Counted from the first letter of the stretch, positions 1 through 8,117 are shown. The stretch: DNA of 10,697 nt from Bacteroidales bacterium (GCA_017647065.1 JAGCLI010000017.1:1-10697); one strand, 5' to 3'. Translations and numbers: made by a program. Notes: a model not told the origin generated them from the sequence alone.

Positions 1-42
1 AAAAAAAGCAAAGAAAAAAATAAAAAAAGCAAAGAAAAAAAT
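1..42. repeat. Two exact tandem copies of a 21-bp A-rich motif
   Basis: Positions 1-21 and 22-42 are identical 21-bp units: A7, GC, A3, G, A7, T. A third copy of the core in inverted orientation (45-63) forms the terminator stem with the second unit. More copies could lie beyond the left edge. The run is low in complexity, so slippage could have made it. Confidence 0.85.
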
Positions 43-63
43 TATTTTTTCTTTGCTTTTTTT
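22..63 (-). terminator. A/T-rich hairpin terminator after the PLP lyase gene
   Basis: A perfect 19-bp inverted repeat lies at 22-40 and 45-63, with a 4-nt loop (41-44). It starts 21 nt after the lyase stop codon. On the minus strand the hairpin is followed by a T-rich tract running to the window edge. The stem holds only three G/C pairs, so it is long but soft. Position and T-rich tail fit an intrinsic terminator for the fabG-lyase unit. The arms are T-rich and A-rich, so it could also act on transcripts entering from the left. Confidence 0.7.
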
Positions 64-84
64 GATTAAAATCAACGTTTATTT

Positions 85-1287
85 TTAGATGAAGTTGATT
101 TCTTTTAATGCTTCTTGGATTAATTGGAATGTGTGTTCCATATCATTGTCTAATCCTACTGAATAACGTACTAATCCTTCGCTCATACCCATTTTCTTTT
201 GTACTTCTTCTGGTACTTCTGATGATGTTGATTTTCCAGAGCAAGAGAATAATGTACGGAAGTAGCCTAATGATACTGCTAAGTAACCAACTCCTTTGTT
301 TTGCATTGCTTCCATGAATTGATTTGCACGTTCTGCTGTTCCAAGGTCAATAGCTATCATTCCACCGTAACCATATCCTTCGTTCATTTGAGCAGTCATT
401 AAAGCGTGATCTATGTGATCTTCATTTCCTGGATAGTTTGCTTTTATTCCTATTTCGTTAAATCTCTTAGAAAGGTATGCTGCATTCTTAGAGTGTTGTT
501 GCATACGAATGTGTAATGTGTAAAGATTTTTCAAAATAGAAGTTGAACGGAAAGAATCTAACACTGGTCCTAATAACATTGCTGTTCCGTCATTTACATC
601 TATCATTGCGTTGATTGTTGCAGCGTCTGCACAGATTGCTCCTGCTACACAGTCATTCTTTCCATTAACAAATTTTGTCATTGAGTAAATAACAACGTCT
701 GCTCCTAATTTATATGGAGAGAATATCATTGGTGTGAATGTGTTATCTACTAATAATTTTGCTCCTCCGTTAGATGCGATTTCTTTTAAGCCAGCTATGT
801 TTGCTATTCTTAACAAAGGATTTGACATAAGTTCTGTATAAACAACTTTTGTATTAGGACGCATTGCTGCTTTTACTTCTTCAAGGTTTGTTGTGTCCAC
901 AAAAGTTACTTCAACTCCGTATCTAACGATGTAATTCTTTAAGAATGCGAATGTTCCTCCGTAAACTGTTTGAGAAGCTACGCAGTGATCTCCTGCTTTT
1001 AAGAAATGCATTAAAGAACATGTGATTGCAGCCATTCCTGAGCCTGTTACCCAAGCAGCTTCTGTACCTTCCATTGCTGCAAGTGCTTGACATAATGAAA
1101 AGTTTGATGGATTCCAATGGCGTGAATATAGATAGTATCCTTCTGTTTCACCATGGAAAGTGTCTGTCATTGTTTGTCCGTAAGGGAAAGTGAAGGTTGC
1201 TGAATCGTTTATGTTAGGATTCACTCCTCTTTCAGGAGAAATGCTTTGTACAGCGCTGATTGCTGTTGCTGGATCAAATTTTTTCAT
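85..1287 (-). CDS. Cys/Met metabolism PLP-dependent enzyme (gamma-lyase / trans-sulfuration family)
   Basis: This 400-residue protein is full length for the cystathionine/methionine gamma-lyase family, cytosolic fold-type I PLP enzymes acting on sulfur amino acids. The active-site lysine is K205 in SMTKFVNG. The PLP-nitrogen aspartate is D181 in VDNTF, the stacking tyrosine Y109 is in VYGGTF, the phosphate-binding loop GSGM is at 82-85, and the YSR motif (54-56) supplies the neighbouring-subunit Tyr/Arg. Where characterised methionine gamma-lyases have cysteine after YG, this protein has glycine (G111), as cystathionine enzymes do, so methionine specificity is not assured. It closely resembles a Bacteroidota/Flavobacteria subfamily usually annotated only as PLP-dependent aminotransferase or methionine gamma-lyase. 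It starts 27 bp after fabG and is probably co-transcribed. The start is ATG with a weak AGAG upstream. The family is certain; the exact reaction (gamma-lyase versus gamma-synthase) is open. Confidence 0.92.
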   Translation of the reverse strand: MKKFDPATAISAVQSISPERGVNPNINDSATFTFPYGQTMTDTFHGETEGYYLYSRHWNPSNFSLCQALAAMEGTEAAWVTGSGMAAITCSLMHFLKAGDHCVASQTVYGGTFAFLKNYIVRYGVEVTFVDTTNLEEVKAAMRPNTKVVYTELMSNPLLRIANIAGLKEIASNGGAKLLVDNTFTPMIFSPYKLGADVVIYSMTKFVNGKNDCVAGAICADAATINAMIDVNDGTAMLLGPVLDSFRSTSILKNLYTLHIRMQQHSKNAAYLSKRFNEIGIKANYPGNEDHIDHALMTAQMNEGYGYGGMIAIDLGTAERANQFMEAMQNKGVGYLAVSLGYFRTLFSCSGKSTSSEVPEEVQKKMGMSEGLVRYSVGLDNDMEHTFQLIQEALKEINFI

Positions 1288-1314
1288 ATCTCTATTATTT
1301 TTTTATTTATTTTT

Positions 1315-2061
1315 CTAACAATTCATTGCTCCACAAACGTGAATTACTTGTCCACTTACGTATGAACTTAAATCAGATGCTAAGAAAACGCATGCTTTTG
1401 CTACTTCTTCTGGTTTTCCTCCTCTTCTTAATGGAATTTTTTCTTCCCAACCTTTTCTTACTTCTTCTGAAAGTTGTGCTGTCATATCAGTTATGATAAA
1501 TCCTGGTGCGATTGCGTTGCAACGGATATTGCGTGAGCCTAATTCTTTTGCGATACTCTTTGTAAATCCTATGATTCCTGCTTTTGAAGCTGAGTAATTG
1601 CTTTGTCCTGCATTGCCACTTACTCCTACAACGCTACTCATATTGATTATTGAACCACTTCTTTGTTTCAACATAACTTTTTGACAAGCGTGAGTAAGAT
1701 TAAATATACTTTTTAGGTTTACATTGATAACTAAATCCCAATCTTGTTCGCTCATTCTCATAAGCAAGTTATCTCTTGTTATACCTGCGTTATTTACTAA
1801 AACGTCTATTCTTCCAAATTCTTTAACTACTTTTTCTACAAGCAAAGCACTATCTTCAAAAGATGCAGCATTTGAAGCGTATCCTTTTGCTTTAACGCCT
1901 AATGCTGTTAGTTCTTTTTCGCAAGCCAACATATTTTCGTCTTCTCTTACGTCTGTGAATGCTATATTACAGCCTTGTTTTGCAAATTCCAAAGCTATTG
2001 CTTTTCCAATTCCACGAGATGCTCCTGTAATTAGGGCAACTTTTTCTTCAAGTAATTTCAT
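1315..2061 (-). CDS. fabG: 3-oxoacyl-[acyl-carrier-protein] reductase FabG
   Basis: This 248-residue classical short-chain dehydrogenase has the usual FabG length. It reduces 3-oxoacyl-ACP to 3-hydroxyacyl-ACP with NADPH in fatty-acid elongation, in the cytosol. The cofactor motif TGASRGIG is at 12-19 and NNAG at 90-93. The catalytic set is N115, S143, Y156 and K160 (YSASK). R16 after the Gly-rich motif fits NADP(H) preference. The PG motif (186-187) and C-terminal SGQVIHV are FabG-like. The last residues, CGAMNC, depart slightly from the common NGGM ending. It is first in a two-gene unit with the PLP lyase, 27 bp downstream. A TAnnTTTG promoter element lies 30 bp before its ATG. Other SDR reductases are possible, but overall similarity favours FabG. 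Confidence 0.93.
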   Translation of the reverse strand: MKLLEEKVALITGASRGIGKAIALEFAKQGCNIAFTDVREDENMLACEKELTALGVKAKGYASNAASFEDSALLVEKVVKEFGRIDVLVNNAGITRDNLLMRMSEQDWDLVINVNLKSIFNLTHACQKVMLKQRSGSIINMSSVVGVSGNAGQSNYSASKAGIIGFTKSIAKELGSRNIRCNAIAPGFIITDMTAQLSEEVRKGWEEKIPLRRGGKPEEVAKACVFLASDLSSYVSGQVIHVCGAMNC

Positions 2062-2091
2062 TTCTAATTTATTTTTTGTTTAGTTTTTTTG

Positions 2092-2099
2092 CAAATGTA
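2092..2099 (-). promoter_or_regulatory. Bacteroidota -7 element for fabG
   Basis: The minus strand reads TACATTTG, an exact TAnnTTTG match, ending 30 bp before the fabG ATG. No TTTG box lies at the usual 17-23 bp upstream; the nearest is about 11 bp away, so the -33 part is weak or absent. Confidence 0.6.
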
Positions 2100-2105
2100 C
2101 GAACA

Positions 2106-2139
2106 TTTTTCAAAAAACTAAGTTTTTTTCTTTGAAAAA
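2106..2139. promoter_or_regulatory. Inverted repeat between the two divergent promoters
   Basis: AAAAAACT (2112-2119) and AGTTTTTT (2121-2128) form a perfect 8-bp inverted repeat around a single A. The arms extend imperfectly outwards to TTTTTC (2106-2111) and GAAAAA (2134-2139), with a few unpaired bases on the right. Its position between divergent -7 elements fits an operator or shared upstream element. The composition is so A/T-rich that chance is a real alternative. Confidence 0.3.
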
Positions 2140-2146
2140 AGGATTG

Positions 2147-2154
2147 TATATTTG
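2147..2154 (+). promoter_or_regulatory. Bacteroidota -7 element for the holin-like gene and panC
   Basis: TATATTTG matches TAnnTTTG exactly and ends 20 bp before the ATG at 2175. The nearest TTTG (2131-2134) is only 12 bp upstream, shorter than usual. A T-run at 2123-2129 occupies the expected -33 position. Confidence 0.6.
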
Positions 2155-2174
2155 CAATTCAAATAAAGGTAAAT

Positions 2175-2678
2175 ATGAAAATATACAAAATCAACTTAAA
2201 TGACGATTCTCCCTCTCCAAGAAAAGGAAGGTTTTGGATTAAGGTTGTAATTATGTCAATTTCTGTTTTGATTGCAAGTTATTTATTTAACTTGGTTCAA
2301 ATCAGTTCTTTTACTACTGCCATTATTTCTGCTCTTGTAATTAGTTTGCTTAACGTCTTTTTAAAACCTATCTTAAAACTTTTATCGGCTCCTTTGATTT
2401 TGATGAGTTTTGGTTTGTTTCAACTCTTTATAAATGCGTTTATAATACTTTTAACATCGTATTTAATAACAGATTTCAAGGTTGAGAGCTTCTCTGATGC
2501 TTTTTGGTTTAGTATTGTAATTACAATAATAAATTTCTTATTGGAAATTCCAGAAAAAGTGCAAAGAATCAAGAAGAATTTCTCTCCTCAAAACGAAAAT
2601 CAAATTAAAGAAAACGAAGAATTTACATCTTACGAAGAGGTGGAAGAAGAAAATAATGATGAATTAAATAATAAATAA
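2175..2678 (+). CDS. Small four-helix membrane protein, phage holin 4 / YvlD-like family (PF04020)
   Basis: This 167-residue inner-membrane protein has four predicted helices, near residues 22-41, 46-68, 72-98 and 108-124. The family hallmark is seen in NVFLKPILKLL (60-70) followed by the small-residue/GLF-type motif SFGLFQLFINAFI (78-90). Despite the family name, homologues are widespread chromosomal proteins with no shown lytic role, and nothing phage-like lies nearby. After the last helix comes a basic stretch (VQRIKKNF, 129-136), then a very acidic Glu/Asn-rich tail (about 137-167) that is probably cytosolic and disordered. The start is supported by AAAGG at 2165-2169, five bases before the ATG, one of the few clear Shine-Dalgarno-like sites here. 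It is first in a unit with panC, 12 bp downstream. Its function is unknown. Confidence 0.85.
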   Translation: MKIYKINLNDDSPSPRKGRFWIKVVIMSISVLIASYLFNLVQISSFTTAIISALVISLLNVFLKPILKLLSAPLILMSFGLFQLFINAFIILLTSYLITDFKVESFSDAFWFSIVITIINFLLEIPEKVQRIKKNFSPQNENQIKENEEFTSYEEVEEENNDELNNK

Positions 2679-2690
2679 TACATAATCGTT

Positions 2691-3527
2691 ATGCAAGTTT
2701 GTTATACAATAAATGAATTATTATCTTGTGTAGATAAATTTAAAGAAGAAAAAAAATCTATTGGTCTTTTGCCTACTATGGGTGCATTACACCAAGGACA
2801 TTTATCCTTAGCAAAAAGAGCAAAGGCAGAAAATGATGTTTTAATTTGTAGTGTTTTTGTAAATCCTATTCAATTTAATAATAAAGAGGATTTAGAGAAA
2901 TACCCAAGAGACTTAGAACGTGACATAAAATTATTAGAAGAGATAAATTGTGATGTTGTCTTTGCTCCAAGTGCAGAAGAAGTGTATGCAGAAGAGCCTG
3001 AGTTTACTTACAGTTTTGGAAGTTTAGAGAATGTTTTGGAAGGCCCACAACGCCCTGGACATTTCAATGGAGTTGCAACAATTGTTCATAAATTATTTAA
3101 TTGGTCTAAGGCTGATAAAGCTTATTTTGGCGAAAAAGATTTCCAACAAGTAGCAATAGTAAAAGATTTAGTTAGACAATTTTCTATTCCTATTGAAATT
3201 GTAGAATGTCCTATTTATAGAGATGAAGATGGCTTAGCTACAAGTTCAAGAAATGTACGTCTTTCGCCTGAGGCACGAGCAATTGCTCCAAAAATTCATG
3301 AAATTCTTTTAAAATCTGCTTCTCTAATGAAAACCTTATCTGTTTCTCAGGTTAAAGGTTATGTAGAAGGAGAATTTAAAATGAGAAAAGAATTCACCTT
3401 AGAATACTTTGAAATTGTTGATGCAAAGACTCTTCAACCTGTTAAGGTAAAAGGTGATAACGAAACAGTAGGTTGTGTTGCTGTTTGGTTAGATGGAGTT
3501 AGATTAATTGATATTCAAAAATATTAA
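2691..3527 (+). CDS. panC: Pantothenate synthetase (pantoate--beta-alanine ligase) PanC
   Basis: This cytosolic enzyme joins pantoate and beta-alanine using ATP, through a pantoyl-adenylate, in the pantothenate/coenzyme A pathway. At 278 residues it is full length. The nucleotidyl-transferase fold is marked by LPTMGALHQGH (27-37), whose HxGH (H34, H37) is the catalytic signature. VNPIQF (57-62) helps bind pantoate, FGEKDFQQ (146-153) is the Lys/Asp/Gln active-site motif, and SSRN (185-188) is the second ATP-site motif, corresponding to KMSKS. All key residues are present. It follows the holin-like membrane gene by 12 bp and probably shares its promoter. No other pantothenate gene (panB, panD) is in the window. 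Its TAA stop abuts the stop codon of the convergent UvrA-like gene with no base between. Confidence 0.97.
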   Translation: MQVCYTINELLSCVDKFKEEKKSIGLLPTMGALHQGHLSLAKRAKAENDVLICSVFVNPIQFNNKEDLEKYPRDLERDIKLLEEINCDVVFAPSAEEVYAEEPEFTYSFGSLENVLEGPQRPGHFNGVATIVHKLFNWSKADKAYFGEKDFQQVAIVKDLVRQFSIPIEIVECPIYRDEDGLATSSRNVRLSPEARAIAPKIHEILLKSASLMKTLSVSQVKGYVEGEFKMRKEFTLEYFEIVDAKTLQPVKVKGDNETVGCVAVWLDGVRLIDIQKY

Positions 3528-6290
3528 TTAAAATTTTTCTTTAAGATATTTTGAAGTGGGAGTATCTGCTTGTAGTAAGGATTTAGGAGTTCCTTCAAAG
3601 ATGATATTCCCACCTTTTTTTCCTCCACCAGGACCTAATTCTATTATCCAATCTGCTGTTTTTATAATATCTAAATTATGTTCTATTATTACTATTGTAT
3701 GCCCTAAGTTTACTAATTCATCAAAACATTGATTTAGTTTTAGAATATCATAAAAATGTAGCCCTGTTGAAGGTTCATCAAATATGAAAACAGTCTTTTT
3801 TTCATTACTTCCTTTTGATAAGAAATAGGCTAATTTCACTCTTTGAGCCTCTCCTCCTGAAAGAGTTATTGAACTTTGTCCTAATTTCAAATATCCTAAT
3901 CCTACTTTTATGAGTGAATAGATTTTTTGAGAGATTCGTCTGCACAAGTTTGAGTCATCTTGCGAAAAAAAGTCGTATGCATCTTCTATTGTCATATCTA
4001 AAACCTCTGCAATACTCTTTTCTCTATATTTTATCTCTAATGCTTCTTCTTTATAGCGTTGTCCGTTGCAGTGTTCACACTTTAAAATAACATCTGCCAT
4101 AAATTGCATAGAAATAGTAATACTTCCTTCTCCTTTACACTCTTCACAGCGACCGCCTTCTGTGTTAAAAGAAAAATATCCAGGCTTTAAACCACGTTTT
4201 TTAGCAAGTGGCTGATCAGCAAACAATGTTCTAATATCATCAAACGCTCCAAGATATGTTACAGGATTAGAACGCGAAGAACGACCTATTGGATTTTGAT
4301 CAACCATCTCAACTGCTTCAAGCAAAGATAAAGATCCCTCGACAGGAGAGCACTTTGGAACGCAATCCATTGATAATCCAAGGTATCCTTGTATGCTTGG
4401 CAATAAAGCTTTCTTAACAAGGGTTGTTTTTCCTGAACCAGAAATTCCACAAATCACAGTTTTTACTTTCAAAGGCAATTTAAGACTCACTCCTTTTAAG
4501 TTATTTTCTAACACATTATTGATTTGCAAAAATTCTTTCCATTTTCTTGTAGTTTCTGGCAAAGGTATTTTACGTTCTCCCCTTATAAACTGAGCCGTAA
4601 GTGTATTAGCGTTTTCTAACATCTTTTCATAATCTCCACTAAATACCACCTCACCTCCATTTTGTCCTGCAAAAGGTCCTATATCTACTATATAATCCGC
4701 CGCTTTTATTACTTCCTCATCGTGTTCTACAACAATTACAGTATTACCTACATCTCTTAATTTAAGCAAAACGTTAATTAACCTTTGTGTATCACAAGAA
4801 TGAAGCCCAATTGTTGGTTCGTCTAAAATATACATACTACCTACAAGCGGACTTCCTAAGGAAGTTGCAAGCGAAATACGTTGGCTTTCTCCACCTGATA
4901 GAGTTGAACTTTGTCTATTAAGAGTTAAATAACCCAAACCTACTTCTATAAGATAATTTAAACGTGTTTTTATTTCTGTAAGAAGACGTTGCGAAACCTT
5001 TTCTTCGTATTCTGTAAGTTCTATGTTATTAAAAAACTCTAAAAGTTCATCTATTGGCAGTAACATCAAATCCACAATTGACTTTCCTGATATTTTTACG
5101 TATGAAGCATCTTTTCTAAGCCTCGTTCCCTTACAATCAGGACAAATTGTGCGACCCGTATAACGAGAAAGTAAAACTCTGTATTGTATTTTATAGCTTT
5201 CCGATTTTACAAATTCAAAAAACTGATTTATTCCTGTTACTTTTCCTTTGGCATTCCAAAGAAAATCTTTTTGTTGTTCAGTTAATTGATTATAAGGCTT
5301 ATGTATAGGAAATTTTTCAAAGGCTTGATTGATGAAATCCTTTTGAAATTTCTTCATAATCTCCCCTTTCCAACAATTTACCACACCTTCATAAACCGAT
5401 AAATCAGGACGTGTAATTACTAAATCTTCAGATATTCCCTCTATTTGACCAGAGCCTGAACAAGTCTTACAAGCTCCGTAAGGATTGTTAAAAGAAAAAA
5501 AGTTTGCAGAAGGCTTTACAAAAGTTATTCCATCGGCCTCAAAACGATTAGAATAATAAAACACCTCACCTTCTGCATTTATAATGTTGCAAAAACCATC
5601 TGATTCATTAAATGCTGTATGCACCGAATCGGATAATCGCATATAAATTTCATCATTATTTTTTTCTATTGTCAATCTATCGATTAACAAATCTATTTCT
5701 TTAAGCTTCAATTTCTTTTCTTCTAATACATCTTCTATTCTATGAATTTTTCCCTCTATTATTATTCTTATATATCCTAATTGTATTAGAAGTTCTAATT
5801 TTTCCCTTAAATTTTCCTCTGCTTTTAGTTTCAAAGGAGAAACAACAAGTATTTTCGTTTGGTTTTCAAAAGTTTCTAAAACTTCATCTACAACATTTTG
5901 CACGCTATGACGCTTTACTTCCTTGTTTGAAATAGGAGAATAAGTTTTTCCTATACGTGCAAAAAGCAATTTAATATACTCGTAAATTTCTGTTGTAGTT
6001 CCAACAGTAGAACGAGGATTTCTATTCATCACTCTTTGCTCTACTGCAATAGCAGGTGACAAACCCGAAATCTTTTCAACTTCGGGTTTATTCATTCTAC
6101 CTAAAAATCCTCTTGCATAAGAAGAAAGACTTTCCACATAACGTCTTTGTCCTTCTGCAAAAAGCGTATCGAAAGCTAAAGATGTCTTTCCGCTTCCCGA
6201 TACGCCTGTTATAACTACCAACTTATTTGTTGGTATGCTTACATCTATGTTTTTTAGATTATTTACCTTTATTCCTTTTGCGACAATCAT
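3528..6290 (-). CDS. UvrA-family excinuclease ATPase, divergent paralogue
   Basis: This 920-residue protein is close to full UvrA length (about 940) and has the UvrA arrangement of two ABC ATPase halves. Walker A motifs are at 29-37 (GVSGSGKTS) and 615-622 (GISGSGKT). LSGGE signatures are at 464-468 and 810-814, and Walker B at 487-496 ([10 protein letters not shown]) and 834-844. UvrA binds damaged DNA and loads UvrB in nucleotide-excision repair. The C-terminal zinc module is intact (C715, C718, C738, C741), and the CPDC pair is at C383/C386. The first insertion-domain zinc site looks broken: C274/C277 remain, but the partner CxxC before FSFNNP is replaced (FEADG near 250-254), and the cysteine pair normally near residue 120 is absent (YSPISN). 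This suggests the second UvrA type found in Bacteroidota rather than the housekeeping one. The ATG overlaps the floA stop (ATGA), so translation is probably coupled. Confidence 0.88.
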   Translation of the reverse strand: MIVAKGIKVNNLKNIDVSIPTNKLVVITGVSGSGKTSLAFDTLFAEGQRRYVESLSSYARGFLGRMNKPEVEKISGLSPAIAVEQRVMNRNPRSTVGTTTEIYEYIKLLFARIGKTYSPISNKEVKRHSVQNVVDEVLETFENQTKILVVSPLKLKAEENLREKLELLIQLGYIRIIIEGKIHRIEDVLEEKKLKLKEIDLLIDRLTIEKNNDEIYMRLSDSVHTAFNESDGFCNIINAEGEVFYYSNRFEADGITFVKPSANFFSFNNPYGACKTCSGSGQIEGISEDLVITRPDLSVYEGVVNCWKGEIMKKFQKDFINQAFEKFPIHKPYNQLTEQQKDFLWNAKGKVTGINQFFEFVKSESYKIQYRVLLSRYTGRTICPDCKGTRLRKDASYVKISGKSIVDLMLLPIDELLEFFNNIELTEYEEKVSQRLLTEIKTRLNYLIEVGLGYLTLNRQSSTLSGGESQRISLATSLGSPLVGSMYILDEPTIGLHSCDTQRLINVLLKLRDVGNTVIVVEHDEEVIKAADYIVDIGPFAGQNGGEVVFSGDYEKMLENANTLTAQFIRGERKIPLPETTRKWKEFLQINNVLENNLKGVSLKLPLKVKTVICGISGSGKTTLVKKALLPSIQGYLGLSMDCVPKCSPVEGSLSLLEAVEMVDQNPIGRSSRSNPVTYLGAFDDIRTLFADQPLAKKRGLKPGYFSFNTEGGRCEECKGEGSITISMQFMADVILKCEHCNGQRYKEEALEIKYREKSIAEVLDMTIEDAYDFFSQDDSNLCRRISQKIYSLIKVGLGYLKLGQSSITLSGGEAQRVKLAYFLSKGSNEKKTVFIFDEPSTGLHFYDILKLNQCFDELVNLGHTIVIIEHNLDIIKTADWIIELGPGGGKKGGNIIFEGTPKSLLQADTPTSKYLKEKF

Positions 6291-7267
6291 TTACTTTCTT
6301 TTGTCGGTGCATCAATTACAGGTTTTGCTATGCTTTCACGCATTTCAGTATCTGCTTTTATGTTTTGCATTCTGTAATAATCCATAATACCTAAGTTACC
6401 TTTTTTGAAGGCTTCCGACATTGCCAAAGGAACCTCTGCTTCTGCTTCAATAACCTTAGCTCTCATTTCTTGAGCTTTTGCTTTCATTTCTTGCTCTACT
6501 GCAATTGCCATTGCACGTCTTTCTTCTGCTCTTGCTTGTGCAATATTTTTATCAGCGTATGCTTGATCCATTTGCAATTGTGCACCGATATTTTTTCCTA
6601 CATCAATGTCTGCTATATCAATTGAAAGGATTTCAAATGCTGTTCCTGTATCTAAACCTTTTGAAAGCACAAGTTTAGAAATTGAATCAGGGTTTTCTAA
6701 TACTTCTGCATGACTTTTTGCTGAACCAATCGCAGTTACAATACCTTCTCCAACACGTGCAAGAACAGTTTCTTCTCCTGCACCTCCTACTAATTGACGA
6801 ATATTTGCTCTAACTGTAACTCTCGCCTTAACAATCAATTGAATACCATTACTTGCAACAGCGGTTACAGCTGGTGTGTCTAAGACTTTTGGATTCACAG
6901 ACATTTGTACAGCTTCTAAAACATCTCTTCCTGCAAGGTCAATTGCTGTTGCTGTTTTGAAATCCAAAGACATATTAGCCTTATCAGCAGAAATCAAAGC
7001 ATTAACCACACTTCTAACGTGTCCTCCTGCTAAATAGTGGGCTTCTAATAAGTCTGCACTCAAATTTAATCCTGCTTTCTTTGAGTTAATCATTGCATTA
7101 ACAATAACTGCTGGTGGAACTTTTCTCCAACGCATAAATATCAATTGCACAATTGATATTCTAACTCCATTAAGCACACATTGGAACCATTGATTGATTG
7201 GAACCAAATAAAGAAATACAATTAGGAATACTACAATGAGTATAATTCCAAAGATAGATGCATTCAT
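6287..7267 (-). CDS. floA: Flotillin-like protein FloA
   Basis: This 326-residue protein matches the FloA/YqfA family (PF12127) end to end. It is a membrane-associated scaffold of bacterial membrane microdomains. An N-terminal hydrophobic anchor lies at about 4-23 with no cleavage site, followed by a short membrane-proximal helix and the SPFH-like core (about 45-225, including [20 protein letters not shown]). Then comes an Ala/Glu-rich coiled coil (about 230-285) with the EA repeats typical of flotillins, and a short polar tail. It follows nfeD by 12 bp; NfeD-family proteins are known partners of flotillin/stomatin proteins, so the pairing supports both calls. Its stop codon overlaps the start of the UvrA-like gene by four bases. 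No promoter is visible directly upstream, so it is probably expressed from the clpS promoter. Confidence 0.96.
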   Translation of the reverse strand: MNASIFGIILIVVFLIVFLYLVPINQWFQCVLNGVRISIVQLIFMRWRKVPPAVIVNAMINSKKAGLNLSADLLEAHYLAGGHVRSVVNALISADKANMSLDFKTATAIDLAGRDVLEAVQMSVNPKVLDTPAVTAVASNGIQLIVKARVTVRANIRQLVGGAGEETVLARVGEGIVTAIGSAKSHAEVLENPDSISKLVLSKGLDTGTAFEILSIDIADIDVGKNIGAQLQMDQAYADKNIAQARAEERRAMAIAVEQEMKAKAQEMRAKVIEAEAEVPLAMSEAFKKGNLGIMDYYRMQNIKADTEMRESIAKPVIDAPTKESK

Positions 7268-7279
7268 AACTTTTTATTT

Positions 7280-7747
7280 TTAATTATTTATTACTTTTAC
7301 TCTTACTTTATTTCCCTCTATTGCCTCTACTTCCAAAGCTGTTTTAGCCTCTATGTAAGATGTAGAGGTATAAACTTCCATTCTTTCTCCATTAAATTCA
7401 GCCATTCCAACAGGTGCTAAGCGTGTAATAGCAATACCCTTATCTCCTACTTTGATTTTATCGTCTATCACATTGACTTTTGAATCTATTGATGCGTTTA
7501 GAGAAAATCTTTTCCATGTTTTTGCTCTTAAAGAATAGAATAACAATCCTAAGCAAATAATTGAACAAATTAAAATTGAGATATATCCCCAAGAATCATC
7601 GTAGGCTTGAAAAATTTCATAGTTTCCGTATATCAAAAGTCCTAATCCGCTAAGTCCTACAATAGTTGTACCCGGTACGGCTAAGAATTCAAGCACCACA
7701 AGGGCTAATCCCCCTAATAAAATCAATAAAATCACAAATAAACTCAT
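7280..7747 (-). CDS. NfeD family membrane protein (short form, OB-fold C terminus)
   Basis: This 155-residue protein has three predicted membrane segments (about 3-23, 27-44, 53-72), then a C-terminal OB-fold domain (about 88-153). The family pattern is visible in VGDKGIAITRLAPVG (100-114) and in NGERMEVYTSTSYIEA (119-134). This is the short NfeD type without the N-terminal ClpP-class serine protease domain. Such proteins sit in the inner membrane and are usually encoded beside a flotillin or stomatin homologue, as here, where floA follows after 12 bp. They are thought to help assemble or stabilise microdomain complexes; no enzymatic activity is expected. It lies 21 bp after clpS in the same operon. 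Confidence 0.92.
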   Translation of the reverse strand: MSLFVILLILLGGLALVVLEFLAVPGTTIVGLSGLGLLIYGNYEIFQAYDDSWGYISILICSIICLGLLFYSLRAKTWKRFSLNASIDSKVNVIDDKIKVGDKGIAITRLAPVGMAEFNGERMEVYTSTSYIEAKTALEVEAIEGNKVRVKVINN

Positions 7748-7768
7748 ATCTTTCTTATTTTTATATTT

Positions 7769-8047
7769 TTATCTAACCTCGCAACTCAATCCTTTTCTTT
7801 CTAATTCCACACACATAATTTTCAAAGTATCGTATGTGCCGTGTTTAACCACACAAAGACCTTTATAATGTATGATATTAGTACAAGTAACGGCTTGTTC
7901 TTTGCTTAATTTACAGATTTTCTGCAAACAATCTATTACATAATCAAAAGTATGCACATCATCATTAAAGACAAGAAGTTCATTTCCACCCTCTATTGTG
8001 TCTTCAAGAGATGTTTTTTCTATTGTTTGTGTTAAGATTTCTTCCAT
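7769..8047 (-). CDS. clpS: ATP-dependent Clp protease adaptor ClpS
   Basis: This 92-residue protein is a cytosolic adaptor that delivers N-degron substrates to a Clp unfoldase (ClpA/ClpC type) for degradation by ClpP. The ligand-pocket motif is present as NDD (28-30, in LLVFNDDVHTFDYV), and the pocket histidine is H60 in NIIHYKG. The core continues through GLCVVKHGTYDTLKIMCVEL to a short C-terminal strand. The N-terminal 20 or so residues are acidic and probably flexible, as usual for the family. The partner unfoldase and ClpP are not in the window. It is the first gene of the clpS-nfeD-floA-uvrA-like operon, with a well-formed promoter 30 bp before the ATG. Co-transcription with the flotillin pair need not mean a shared function. 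Confidence 0.93.
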   Translation of the reverse strand: MEEILTQTIEKTSLEDTIEGGNELLVFNDDVHTFDYVIDCLQKICKLSKEQAVTCTNIIHYKGLCVVKHGTYDTLKIMCVELERKGLSCEVR

Positions 8048-8077
8048 TGCAAAAAATTTTTTCTCTATTTACACTTG

Positions 8078-8109
8078 CAAATTTAGATAAACTTTTTAGT
8101 ATATTCAAA
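8078..8109 (-). promoter_or_regulatory. Bacteroidota promoter for the clpS operon
   Basis: On the minus strand, TTTG (8106-8109) is followed after exactly 20 bp by TAAATTTG (8078-8085), a TAnnTTTG match. The element ends 30 bp before the clpS ATG. The TTTG box directly follows the T-tract of the barrel-gene terminator, so terminator and promoter are packed end to end. A diverged copy lies at 8934-8963. Confidence 0.75.
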
Positions 8110-8117
8110 GAAAAAAA

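Noticed and set aside
108..317. Plus-strand hydrophobic frame that looks like a small membrane protein
   Set aside because: It is the antisense shadow of the PLP lyase; Leu-rich hydrophobic antisense frames are expected in A/T-rich DNA. The same holds for those at 1260-1496, 6478-6678 and 10060-10654.
1724..2083. 119-codon open frame on the plus strand
   Set aside because: It lies antisense to fabG, has Ser/Phe/Leu-rich shadow composition and no recognisable motif; fabG is well supported on the other strand.
2175..2678. Phage holin, as sign of a prophage or lysis cassette
   Set aside because: The family name is historical: homologues are ordinary chromosomal membrane proteins, and no endolysin, integrase, capsid or tail gene is nearby.
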